64,000 nucleotides of DNA from CAZNPL01 sp964574815 (GTDB lineage: Bacteria > Planctomycetota > Phycisphaerae > UBA1845). The DNA lies in contig CAZNPL010000013.1 in assembly GCA_964574815.1 (NCBI GenBank), forward strand, positions 1-64,000, in the 5' to 3' direction. Made by a program: the position numbers and the translations under genes. Shown here one piece after another: positions 39,059 to 46,830 of the stretch. The stretch's first letter is position 1. Each line of letters opens with the position of its first letter. The notes under the pieces were generated by a model, which saw only the letters and a list, made by a program, of their open reading frames with translations, had not been told where the DNA came from and ran no database searches.

Positions 39059-42000
39059 GTGAACCGAGCCAGTTCGCTCAAGCAACGGACGTACGCCGCG
39101 GGCATCATCTTCTGCCTGGCGGCGTCAAGCCTCGTCATCGCCCAGGAAACCCGGCCGACAGCCTCCGAAGCCCTCGAAGCCGCCGTCCAGCTCTACGAGG
39201 AGGGAGACTACGTCGGCGCTCAGCATGCCCTGGCCCTGATCAGCCAGGAAAACCTCGACCAGGAGGAACGCTCCGTTCATTCGGAGTACGTGCAGCGAGC
39301 GGCCCTGGCGGTATCAATGCAGGACAAGGCCGAGGCCGATCACGAGGCCGCCGCCTTGGCCGTTTCCGACGGCCGAATCGAGAAGGCCAAACGCCTCCTG
39401 CGCAGCGTGCTGGACAATCAATACGCAACCGCGGAAGTTAAAGAAGCGGCCGAGTCCGAGCTGGAGCTGCTCAAAGAGCGATGGCCCTCGCAACCCGACG
39501 AAGACTCCACGCAACCTCCGCCGCCCGCCGATGAACCGGCCGCGACCGAGACCGACCAACCGCAGCAGCCTGAAACGGCTCAAACCGAGCAGCAACCGCA
39601 ACGCAGCGAAGCAGATCAGCCCGCTCAAACCGAAGAAACCGAGCAGCCGGCCGAAGATACTGAAACACAACAGCCGCCCCCGACCGAAAAGACCGAGCCC
39701 GACATCTCAACGGAAATGCGATCCCTCCGCGCCAAGGTCCTGACGCGCGACGGCGTCGAGGCCATGCAGGCAGGACGCCTGGCCGAAGCGGAGCGACTGT
39801 TCCATGAGGCCCTTGCCAACGTGCCCGGCTACCCCGAGGCCGAAGCGGGCCTGCGCCAACTGGAGAAGTTCGAACGCGTCGAAAGCGGCGCCGAACAACT
39901 GCTGGACCGGATCGAAGCCCGCAACGCGATCGCTTGGCAGCGAACGGTCGCAAACTACCGCATGCTCGAACGGGAGGTGCGCGAGCACGTCCTCAATAAC
40001 CGTTTCGAAGCCGCCCGACAGACGCTGCTCTTGGCCAAGCAGGTCGTCGAATCGAGCAAGACGTTCGCAGAGCCGGTCTCGAAGTACGAGGCCCTGCGCC
40101 ACGACGTGCGCGCCCTCGAACGATACGTCGAAGAGGAAGAGCGTATCTACAACGAGCGCGAAGTCGCCCGCCAGCGCGAGGAAGCGCGCATCGAAAACCA
40201 GGAGCGCCTCCGCCGAGTCGAGGCGAACAGAGACCAGCGCGTCAACGCCCTCATGGAGGAGGCCCTCGACCTGCGCAAAAACCGGGATTTCGAAGGCGCC
40301 ATCAACGTCTTGGCCCAGGTCATGGCCATCGAGCCGACCAACGACGGCGCCCGCTGGATGAAGGAGGGACTCGAGGATCAACTCGCGTATGTCGAGCAGC
40401 GCGAAATGCGAGACCAGTTCGAGCGCGGAAGCCAAAGGGTCCTCATGGACGTCGATCGAAGCAAGATCCCCTGGTGGCAGGACATCACCTACCCCAAGAA
40501 CTGGCTCGAGATCATCAATCGCCCCACGCGTTTGCCGCCCGGCAGCGAGTCCACCGGGATCGACCCCGACCTGCAGTCGGCGCTGGATTCGCCCGTTGAA
40601 ATCGACTTTCCCAATACGCCCTTCGGCGACGCGATTCGGATGCTCGCCGACGCCAGCGGCGCGAACATCTCCGTCGCCTGGAAGAGCCTCGCCTCCGCCT
40701 CGATCAGACCCGAAACGCCGGTCAACCTCACACTCACCAACCCCGTCCCGCTCGGTACGGCGCTGCGCGAAGTCCTCGACAACGTCAACGGCTCGGCGAT
40801 GGAGTTGAGCTACCTCCCGGCCGACGGCGTAATCAAAGTAGCGTCCCGGGATATTCTGGACCGCATGGTCTTTGACCGCGTCTATCCGGTACAGGATCTC
40901 CTCATGCCCATCCCCGACTTCAAAGACGCCCCGCGGATGGACATGCCCGATGCCGGACGCAACGCACTCGCCGCCCAGCGGATGGTTTACTACGGTGGCG
41001 GGCAGGCCGTCTTTCCCGAAGAGAAAGAGGCTATTGAAGAGCAGCAGCTCGAGCAGGAAGCCAACGAACTCATCGCGCTCATCCGAAAAACCGTGGATCC
41101 CGAAAGCTGGCGTGAGACCGGAGGCGACATCGGCTCCCTCGTCGAGTTGAACGGGCAACTGGTGATCACCCAGACGCCTTCCGCCCACGCCCGCATCGGC
41201 GGACTGCTCTCCAAGCTGCGCGAGCAGCGGGCGATACAGATCGCGCTCGAGGCCCGATTCATCACCGTGCAAAGCAACTACCTCGAAGAACTGGGAATCG
41301 ATCTGGACATCGTGCTGAACGCCGGGAATGCGGGCTTCGACCTGCTGGCCGGCTCCGGTGGCAGCGTTCAGGTTGACCCCGTGCTCGGATCGCGCCTCAT
41401 GCTGCCTCGCTCTTTCTCCCGCCTGGGCTTCACGCCCTCGGCGCCCGGTATCGGAACGGGCACCACGACCACCGAACCGCTCAACCAACCGTTCAATGCC
41501 CCGGTCCTGGTGCCGTCGACCGGCAACAGCTTCATCGGCAGCGACAGCATGACCCCCATTCCCATTGTCAACAACGTGCTGCAGTTCACGAATCCGTCGA
41601 CGCTCAGCAGCGACATCCCGGGGTCATTCGCAGGAAACCCCACCCTCCAGCCCGCCCTCCAAATCTTCGGGAGCTTCCTCGACAACATCCAGGTCGACTT
41701 CCTCATTCGCGCCACCGAGACCGACTCGCGCACCTCCCTGCTGATCGCGCCCAAGCTTGTTCTCTGGAACGGCCAGCGTGCCTGGGTCGCCGTCGTGAAC
41801 CAGCAGTCCTTCGTCAGTTCACTCGAACCCATCGTCGATGCCGAAGGACAGGCGCCTATTGTCAACACCATCGAAACCGGCGCCGTCCTGGACGCCCAGG
41901 CCACCGTGACCGCCGACCGACGTTACGTCACCATGACCTTGAGACCCTCGGTAGGCCGGCTCCTCGGTATCCAGACGTTCGCCTTCTCGACCGGACCGGC

Positions 42001-42289
42001 CGGTTCGGGCCAGTTCGTCCAGCTTCCCAACATCACCCGACAGGTCGTCCGCACCACCGTATCGGTCCCCGACGGCGGCACGCTGCTGATCGGCGGACAG
42101 AAGCTTGCCGGAGAGATCGAGGTCGAAGCCGGCCCCCCGGTTCTGTCGAAGATTCCGATCCTGAAACGCTTCTATAAGTCGCGCACACTGGTCAAAGACG
42201 AACAGATTCTGCTGATCCTGGTGAAGCCGCGAATCCTCATCCCCGCCGAGACGGAAGAGGAGGCCTTCCCGACCTTTACAGCCGGATAG
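39059..42289 (+). CDS. Secretin (outer-membrane channel of a T2SS/T4P system)
   Basis: A 1076-residue exported protein starting at GTG 39059 (AAGGAG eight bases upstream) with a signal peptide (YAAGIIFCLAASSLVIAQ). A TPR-like region (about 25-140) is followed by a Gln/Glu/Pro-rich low-complexity linker (about 145-235) and further TPR/coiled segments (to about 470). A secretin N-domain follows (VEIDFPNTPFGDAIRMLADASGANI), and then the secretin channel domain from about 720, with ETDSRTSLLIAPKLVLWNGQRA and the C-terminal signature VPDGGTLLIGGQKLAGEIEVE followed by GPPVLSKIPILKRFYKS. The large N-terminal TPR extension is unusual compared with PilQ or GspD. Which substrate passes is unknown; no pilin, PilB or PilC gene is in the window. 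Confidence 0.88.
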   Translation: MNRASSLKQRTYAAGIIFCLAASSLVIAQETRPTASEALEAAVQLYEEGDYVGAQHALALISQENLDQEERSVHSEYVQRAALAVSMQDKAEADHEAAALAVSDGRIEKAKRLLRSVLDNQYATAEVKEAAESELELLKERWPSQPDEDSTQPPPPADEPAATETDQPQQPETAQTEQQPQRSEADQPAQTEETEQPAEDTETQQPPPTEKTEPDISTEMRSLRAKVLTRDGVEAMQAGRLAEAERLFHEALANVPGYPEAEAGLRQLEKFERVESGAEQLLDRIEARNAIAWQRTVANYRMLEREVREHVLNNRFEAARQTLLLAKQVVESSKTFAEPVSKYEALRHDVRALERYVEEEERIYNEREVARQREEARIENQERLRRVEANRDQRVNALMEEALDLRKNRDFEGAINVLAQVMAIEPTNDGARWMKEGLEDQLAYVEQREMRDQFERGSQRVLMDVDRSKIPWWQDITYPKNWLEIINRPTRLPPGSESTGIDPDLQSALDSPVEIDFPNTPFGDAIRMLADASGANISVAWKSLASASIRPETPVNLTLTNPVPLGTALREVLDNVNGSAMELSYLPADGVIKVASRDILDRMVFDRVYPVQDLLMPIPDFKDAPRMDMPDAGRNALAAQRMVYYGGGQAVFPEEKEAIEEQQLEQEANELIALIRKTVDPESWRETGGDIGSLVELNGQLVITQTPSAHARIGGLLSKLREQRAIQIALEARFITVQSNYLEELGIDLDIVLNAGNAGFDLLAGSGGSVQVDPVLGSRLMLPRSFSRLGFTPSAPGIGTGTTTTEPLNQPFNAPVLVPSTGNSFIGSDSMTPIPIVNNVLQFTNPSTLSSDIPGSFAGNPTLQPALQIFGSFLDNIQVDFLIRATETDSRTSLLIAPKLVLWNGQRAWVAVVNQQSFVSSLEPIVDAEGQAPIVNTIETGAVLDAQATVTADRRYVTMTLRPSVGRLLGIQTFAFSTGPAGSGQFVQLPNITRQVVRTTVSVPDGGTLLIGGQKLAGEIEVEAGPPVLSKIPILKRFYKSRTLVKDEQILLILVKPRILIPAETEEEAFPTFTAG

Positions 42290-42295
42290 CAGACG

Positions 42296-43276
42296 GTGAC
42301 CGAGCCCCACGTCATCGAACCGCGAAACATCGCCTTCGTCGCGTTCCTGTTACCCTCGGCGTTGTTGATCGCGTCAGCTCAAACCTCCGCCGATGAAACC
42401 GGCTCAAACGAACGCATCGTTGAGTACGCACCACATGTGCGGATCAACTGGAACCATCGCCGTGTCGAAGTGGACGGCGAAATCTGCCTCCGCGAAGGCC
42501 TGCTCGAACTGCTGGTCTGCTCCACCAACACCCGAGAGCATGAGAGCATCGTTGCCTCACCCGCCCGCCCACTTCGCATCTACGAAGCCCTCGGCTTGAT
42601 CGGCCTGTCGCCCGGCAAACCCGTCCGCTACGACGAGTCCGCCAAGAAGTGGCTCCCCCCCACCGGCCAGCGCATGCGCATTGACGTCCGCTGGACCCGG
42701 GACGACCAGACCCGCACCGTCGACATCGGCACGTGGACCCGCGACATCGAAACCGGCGACTCGATACCGCCCCGGGCCTGGGTGTTCGCCGGATCTTACC
42801 GAACCGATCGCGGCGCGTTCGCAGCCGACCAGGACGGCACCATCGTGTGCGTGGTCGACTTCGCGAGCGCCTTGATCACCCTGCCTGAATTACGCAGCGC
42901 AGACAACCGACTGCTCCGCCTCGAAGCTTATAAGAAGAGGATCCCCCCGACCGGCACGCCCGTCACGCTCCTCCTCTCATCCGCCGAGGATGCTCCATTC
43001 CATATTCACATCGACGCCGACAGCCAACCGCACGTGAACGATACACCCACGGAACCCGAGGCCCTGCAAGAACGAATCCGCGAGTTCAGCCGCGGACAAT
43101 CAAACGTCTCCATCGTCATTCACGTGGACCCCAAAGCACCCCAGCACAAAGTCGACAAGCTCATACGCGCCATCCGTAAAGCCGCCGGACCGGACGCCAC
43201 GATCAAAACGATCAGAGGCGACGCAAAGCCCAAGGTTGACCCCGCGCCCGACTCTGACCATAGTGAGCAGCCATGA
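42296..43276 (+). CDS. Exported YdjY-domain protein with ExbD-like tail
   Basis: A 326-residue protein starting at GTG 42296, six bases after the secretin stop, with a signal or anchor segment (NIAFVAFLLPSALLIASAQ). Residues 40-200 match the YdjY domain: RINWNHRRVEVDGEICL, GLLELLVCSTNTREHESIV. The C-terminal 90 residues (PTEPEALQERIREFSRG...VSIVIHVDPKAP...DKLIRAIRKAAG) resemble the periplasmic domain of ExbD/TolR; this is a weaker call. YdjY proteins are conserved in Planctomycetota but have no known role. The stop overlaps the kdsD start as ATGA. Confidence 0.75.
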   Translation: MTEPHVIEPRNIAFVAFLLPSALLIASAQTSADETGSNERIVEYAPHVRINWNHRRVEVDGEICLREGLLELLVCSTNTREHESIVASPARPLRIYEALGLIGLSPGKPVRYDESAKKWLPPTGQRMRIDVRWTRDDQTRTVDIGTWTRDIETGDSIPPRAWVFAGSYRTDRGAFAADQDGTIVCVVDFASALITLPELRSADNRLLRLEAYKKRIPPTGTPVTLLLSSAEDAPFHIHIDADSQPHVNDTPTEPEALQERIREFSRGQSNVSIVIHVDPKAPQHKVDKLIRAIRKAAGPDATIKTIRGDAKPKVDPAPDSDHSEQP

Positions 43277-44313
43277 GCGATCCCGTGACAAAGCGCCAAT
43301 CGCCGCCACGGCCCCCTCTGCCCAACGATCAACAGTCGGTCCTCGATCGCGGTCGCTCCATCCTCGATCGAGAATCAGCGGCCATCGCCGACGCCCGCTC
43401 GCGACTCGGACCGACCTTCGTCGACGCCGTGGAACGCCTCTACGCCTGCAAGGGCCGCGTCGCCGTCACCGGAATCGGAAAGGCCGGCAACATTGGCACC
43501 AAGATCCAGGCCACCTTCTCCAGCACCGGCACGCCCGCCTACATGCTCCACCCCGTCGAGGCCCTGCACGGCGATCTCGGCATGATCTGCCCGGAGGACA
43601 TCGTCCTGGCCCTCAGCCGAAGCGGCGAAACCGAAGAACTCGCCTGCCTCTTCCGTCGCATCTCAAACATCGGCTGCGACATCATCCTGCTTACGGCTAG
43701 GCTGCAATCCAGATGTGCCCGGCTCGCCGACGTGGTCATCGACATCGGCGACACCCCCGAGGCATGCCCGCTCGGAATGGCCCCCAGCGCCTCGACCGCC
43801 GCCATGCTCGCCCTCGGCGACGCACTCGCCCTCACCGTCATGGAGAAGAAGAACATCCGCGCCGAGCAATACGCCCAGTTTCACCCCAGCGGCGCCCTGG
43901 GCCGGCGCCTCATGCACGTGCGCGAAATCATGCGCACCGGCCCAGACTGCCCGGCCCTCCGCCCGGACAACACCCTGCTGGACTACTACCACGCCGTCCA
44001 GCGAGCCCCGCGACGCGCCGGCGCCGCCTCCGTCGTCGACGAACACGGCGCTCTGCTCGGCATTGTTACCCATGGAGACGCCACCCGATTGCTGGCCGAG
44101 CCGGAACACCCCCGCGACCGCGTCGTCGGCGGCGTCATGACCCATGCGCCAAAATCAATTCAGCAGGATCAGTATGTGGCCGATGCACTCCGCGTGATGG
44201 AGGCCCATCGCATCGACGAGCTGCCCGTCGTCGACGAGAACAACCGCCTGGTCGGGCTGCTGGATATCCAGGATCTGTTGGCCGAGGGCTTCTCCGCGTT
44301 CAACGGCGCATAA
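43273..44313 (+). CDS. kdsD: Arabinose-5-phosphate isomerase (KdsD/KpsF/GutQ)
   Basis: Interconverts ribulose-5-phosphate and arabinose-5-phosphate, the first step to KDO of lipopolysaccharide. A 346-residue protein with a SIS sugar-isomerase domain (VAVTGIGKAGNIGTKIQATFSSTGTPA, LALSRSGETEEL) and two C-terminal CBS domains (IMRTGPDCPALRP..., VMTHAPKSIQQDQYVADALRVME). It overlaps the preceding YdjY gene by four bases, so it is translated with the secretion cluster. Confidence 0.92.
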   Translation: MSDPVTKRQSPPRPPLPNDQQSVLDRGRSILDRESAAIADARSRLGPTFVDAVERLYACKGRVAVTGIGKAGNIGTKIQATFSSTGTPAYMLHPVEALHGDLGMICPEDIVLALSRSGETEELACLFRRISNIGCDIILLTARLQSRCARLADVVIDIGDTPEACPLGMAPSASTAAMLALGDALALTVMEKKNIRAEQYAQFHPSGALGRRLMHVREIMRTGPDCPALRPDNTLLDYYHAVQRAPRRAGAASVVDEHGALLGIVTHGDATRLLAEPEHPRDRVVGGVMTHAPKSIQQDQYVADALRVMEAHRIDELPVVDENNRLVGLLDIQDLLAEGFSAFNGA

Positions 44314-44344
44314 CGAACGCGAGCCGCCCCGGGAGGTGACCACC

Positions 44345-45046
44345 TTGCTGCTGACCGTCGTGATTCCCGTCTACAACGAACAAACCACGCTCATCGAGCT
44401 CGTCTCCCGCGTGCTCGCCGTCGACGTCGGGATGGAGCGGGAACTCGTCCTGGTCGACGACGGAAGCACCGACGGCACGCGCGATCTCTACCCGCAGATT
44501 CAGCAGCGCTGGCCCGACGAACGCATCGAGATCAAACTCCAGTCCCGCAACCGGGGCAAGGGCGCAGCCCTGCAGGCCGGCTTCGCCCTCGCCCAGGGCG
44601 ATATCGTCATCATTCAGGACGCGGACCTCGAATACGACCCGGAAGATTTCCCCTATCTGCTCGAGCCAATCGTCGAAGGCAAGGCCGACGTGGTCTACGG
44701 CTCGCGGTTCGTCGGCTCGAGACCCCACCGCGTGCTCTTCTTCTGGCACATGGTCGGCAACCGCTTCCTCACCCTGCTGTCGAACATGATGACCAACCTC
44801 AACCTCACCGACATGGAAACCTGCTACAAGGTCTTCCGCAAGGAGGTCCTCGATTCCATGCAACTGGTCAGCGACGGCTTTACCATAGAGCCGGAAATGA
44901 CCGCCAAGGTCGCCAGAGGGCGCTGGCGCGTCTACGAGGTCGGCATCAGCTACGCCGGCCGAACCTACGAAGAGGGCAAGAAGATCACCTGGCGCGACGG
45001 CCTGGCCGCCCTATGGGCCATCTTCCGCTTCCGCTTCCTCAACTAA
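44345..45046 (+). CDS. Family 2 glycosyltransferase (polyprenyl-phosphate mannosyl/glucosyltransferase-like)
   Basis: A 233-residue GT-A protein with TVVIPVYNEQTTLIEL, LVDDGSTDGT, RNRGKGAALQAGFALAQGD and IIQDADLEYDPEDFP, typical of DPM1-like enzymes without membrane helices. TTG 44345 is favoured since GGGAGGTGA lies five bases upstream; a GTG at 44336 would overlap that site. It probably charges a lipid carrier with a sugar for glycan or protein glycosylation. It is the last gene of the plus-strand cluster. Confidence 0.85.
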   Translation: MLLTVVIPVYNEQTTLIELVSRVLAVDVGMERELVLVDDGSTDGTRDLYPQIQQRWPDERIEIKLQSRNRGKGAALQAGFALAQGDIVIIQDADLEYDPEDFPYLLEPIVEGKADVVYGSRFVGSRPHRVLFFWHMVGNRFLTLLSNMMTNLNLTDMETCYKVFRKEVLDSMQLVSDGFTIEPEMTAKVARGRWRVYEVGISYAGRTYEEGKKITWRDGLAALWAIFRFRFLN

Positions 45047-45075
45047 AACCTCAGCGGTCCAGGAGTGCAACGTGT

Positions 45076-45096
45076 ACGGCGGGCTCCGCCCGCCGT
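45076..45096. terminator. Palindrome between convergent genes, possible bidirectional terminator
   Basis: ACGGCGGGC, TCC, GCCCGCCGT forms a perfect nine-pair stem between the glycosyltransferase stop (45046) and the ntrC-like stop (45115). There is no T-run, so it could equally be one of the dispersed palindromes. Confidence 0.45.
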
Positions 45097-45114
45097 CCTC
45101 ACTCGCACATGGCG

Positions 45115-46488
45115 CTACGTAATCCCGTAGTCCTTAAGCTTCCGGTAAAGCGTCCGCTCGCCGATCTTGAGAATGTTCGCCGCCCTCTCGCGATTGCCGC
45201 CGGTCAGCTTCAACGTGTTCAAAATATGCAGCCGCTCCACGTCCGACATCGAAAGACCCGCCAGACTCGGCACGCCCATCGGAATGATGTCCGTGCTGCC
45301 CCGGATGTTCTCCGGCAAGTCGCGCACATCGAGCATGTCGCCCTCGCACTCCAGGACCATCCGCTCGACCACGTACTTCAGCTCCCGCACGTTCCCCCGC
45401 CAACTGTGATTGGTCAGCTTCCGAAGCGCATCCGGCGTCACCCCCTGAATCTCGCAGCCGTGCTCCTCGTTGGCCCACTCGATGAAATGCTGAACCAGCA
45501 GCGGAATGTCCTCACGCCGCTCGCGCAGCGGCGGAATGCGAATCGCCCCGTGAGCGTGCAGCCGGAAGAACAGATCTTCGCGAAACTCCTTCGCCTCGAC
45601 CTTTTCCCACAGGTCCTGATGCGTCGCGGCCACGAAGCGGACATCAACGTAGCGCACGTCCGTCGAGCCGACCCGCATGATCTCGCCGCTCTCCAGGGTG
45701 CGAAGAATCTTCGCCTGCATGCTCAGCGGCATGTCCCCGATCTCGTCGAGAAACAGCGTCCCGCCGTCGGCGGCCTCGATCACACCCTTGCGATCCGACA
45801 ACGCCCCGGTGAACGCCCCCTTCACGTGCCCGAACAGCTCGCTTTCCAGCAGGTTCTCATTGAGCGCCGCACAGTTCACCGGCTTGAACGCCTTCCCGCG
45901 CCGGGTCGAGTTGACGTGAACCGCCTTGGCCAGCAGCTCCTTCCCCGTCCCCGACTCCCCCACGATCAGAATCGTGCTCTTGGTCGGCGCCAGCTTCGAG
46001 ATCCGTTTGATCTCCCGCGCGAGAATCTGGTTCGTCCCGATGATCCCCTCGAAGCTGAACGCCCGGTCGAGCTGCTCCCGCATGAGCCGGTTCTGACGCG
46101 CAGTAACGGCCTGCCGCGCCGCCTGGTCCACCCGGGCCTGGATCGTCGCCGGATCGAACGGCTTGATAATGTAATCGTAGGCACGAACGGCGCTGACCGG
46201 CGCCAAGGCGTCCCGGGCCAGCTCTTCGCTGCCGTGTGCCGTGATTAGAATGACTTCAGTGTCGGGAGACTCCTTCTTGGTCTGCCGGAGCAGATCCATA
46301 CCGTCAATGTCGCCGTCAAGCCTGTAATGGGTGACCACCACGTCGGGAGGACGCTGGCGCACGCTCTCGATGGCCTCGTCACCGGTGTGAACCACCTTGC
46401 ATGCGTGCCCCGAACTCTGCAGCGCCTCGGCCACCGATTGACCGTTGGCCGCATCCTCCACAATCAGCACGAACGCCTTCTCGCTCAT
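45115..46488 (-). CDS. NtrC-type sigma-54 activator with receiver lacking the phospho-Asp
   Basis: A 457-residue regulator starting MSEKAFVLIVED at 46488; an upstream open frame adds no family sequence. The receiver domain (1-125) keeps E11/D12, T83 and K109, but the phospho-acceptor position reads VVVTHYRL: residue 54 is His (codon CAT) instead of Asp. The AAA+ domain (about 145-380) has Walker A GESGTGKE, the sigma-54 contact loop GAFTGAL, Walker B GGTLFLDEIGD, and the arginine fingers region. The C-terminus is a Fis-type helix-turn-helix (NRERAANILKIGERTLYRKL). It should activate sigma-54 promoters, but its control cannot be ordinary Asp phosphorylation. No partner kinase is adjacent. Confidence 0.9.
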   Translation of the reverse strand: MSEKAFVLIVEDAANGQSVAEALQSSGHACKVVHTGDEAIESVRQRPPDVVVTHYRLDGDIDGMDLLRQTKKESPDTEVILITAHGSEELARDALAPVSAVRAYDYIIKPFDPATIQARVDQAARQAVTARQNRLMREQLDRAFSFEGIIGTNQILAREIKRISKLAPTKSTILIVGESGTGKELLAKAVHVNSTRRGKAFKPVNCAALNENLLESELFGHVKGAFTGALSDRKGVIEAADGGTLFLDEIGDMPLSMQAKILRTLESGEIMRVGSTDVRYVDVRFVAATHQDLWEKVEAKEFREDLFFRLHAHGAIRIPPLRERREDIPLLVQHFIEWANEEHGCEIQGVTPDALRKLTNHSWRGNVRELKYVVERMVLECEGDMLDVRDLPENIRGSTDIIPMGVPSLAGLSMSDVERLHILNTLKLTGGNRERAANILKIGERTLYRKLKDYGIT

Positions 46489-46587
46489 GATGCCGACATT
46501 GTAGAAGCTATCCCGAAACCGCCAATGGGCGCTATTGGCCGCATGCCCGCCAACGGGTGTCACCGCGGGTCGTGCGGCACGGGAGCC

Positions 46588-46608
46588 ACTGGCGGCTTGC
46601 CCGCCAGT
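46588..46608. repeat. REP-like palindrome (ACTGGCGG type)
   Basis: ACTGGCGG (46588-46595), CTTGC, CCGCCAGT (46601-46608). The sequence is identical to the copy at 38800. Confidence 0.8.
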
Positions 46609-46675
46609 GCGTTCTCGATTGCCGTCCCGGCACTGCGGCAGATACTTTCAAATCCAGGTAGAGCAGGGTGCCATG

Positions 46676-46715
46676 GGCAACGGCGGCCTTACCCGCAGGT
46701 AAGGCCGCCGTTGCC
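46676..46715. repeat. Perfect 18-bp-arm inverted repeat
   Basis: GGCAACGGCGGCCTTACC (46676-46693), CGCA, then its exact reverse complement (46698-46715). It lies 116 bases after the pnp stop. No T-run follows on either side, so intrinsic termination is doubtful; it may stabilise the pnp mRNA 3' end or be a dispersed element. Confidence 0.8.
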
Positions 46716-46830
46716 TGTGCTCTTACGCAAATAACGCACGCAGACCGCCGCATCGCCCGGACGTCAGGCAGCCGCGTCAGCGGTTACGCAAGTCCGTTGG
46801 TTGCGCTCCGCTGGTGAAATACGATGCCCG

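Larger units (their letters stand above)
46489..46830. other. Gap with palindromes between ntrC-like gene and pnp
   Basis: No gene is seen. It holds the palindromes at 46588 and 46676; the remainder shows no other feature. Confidence 0.5.
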
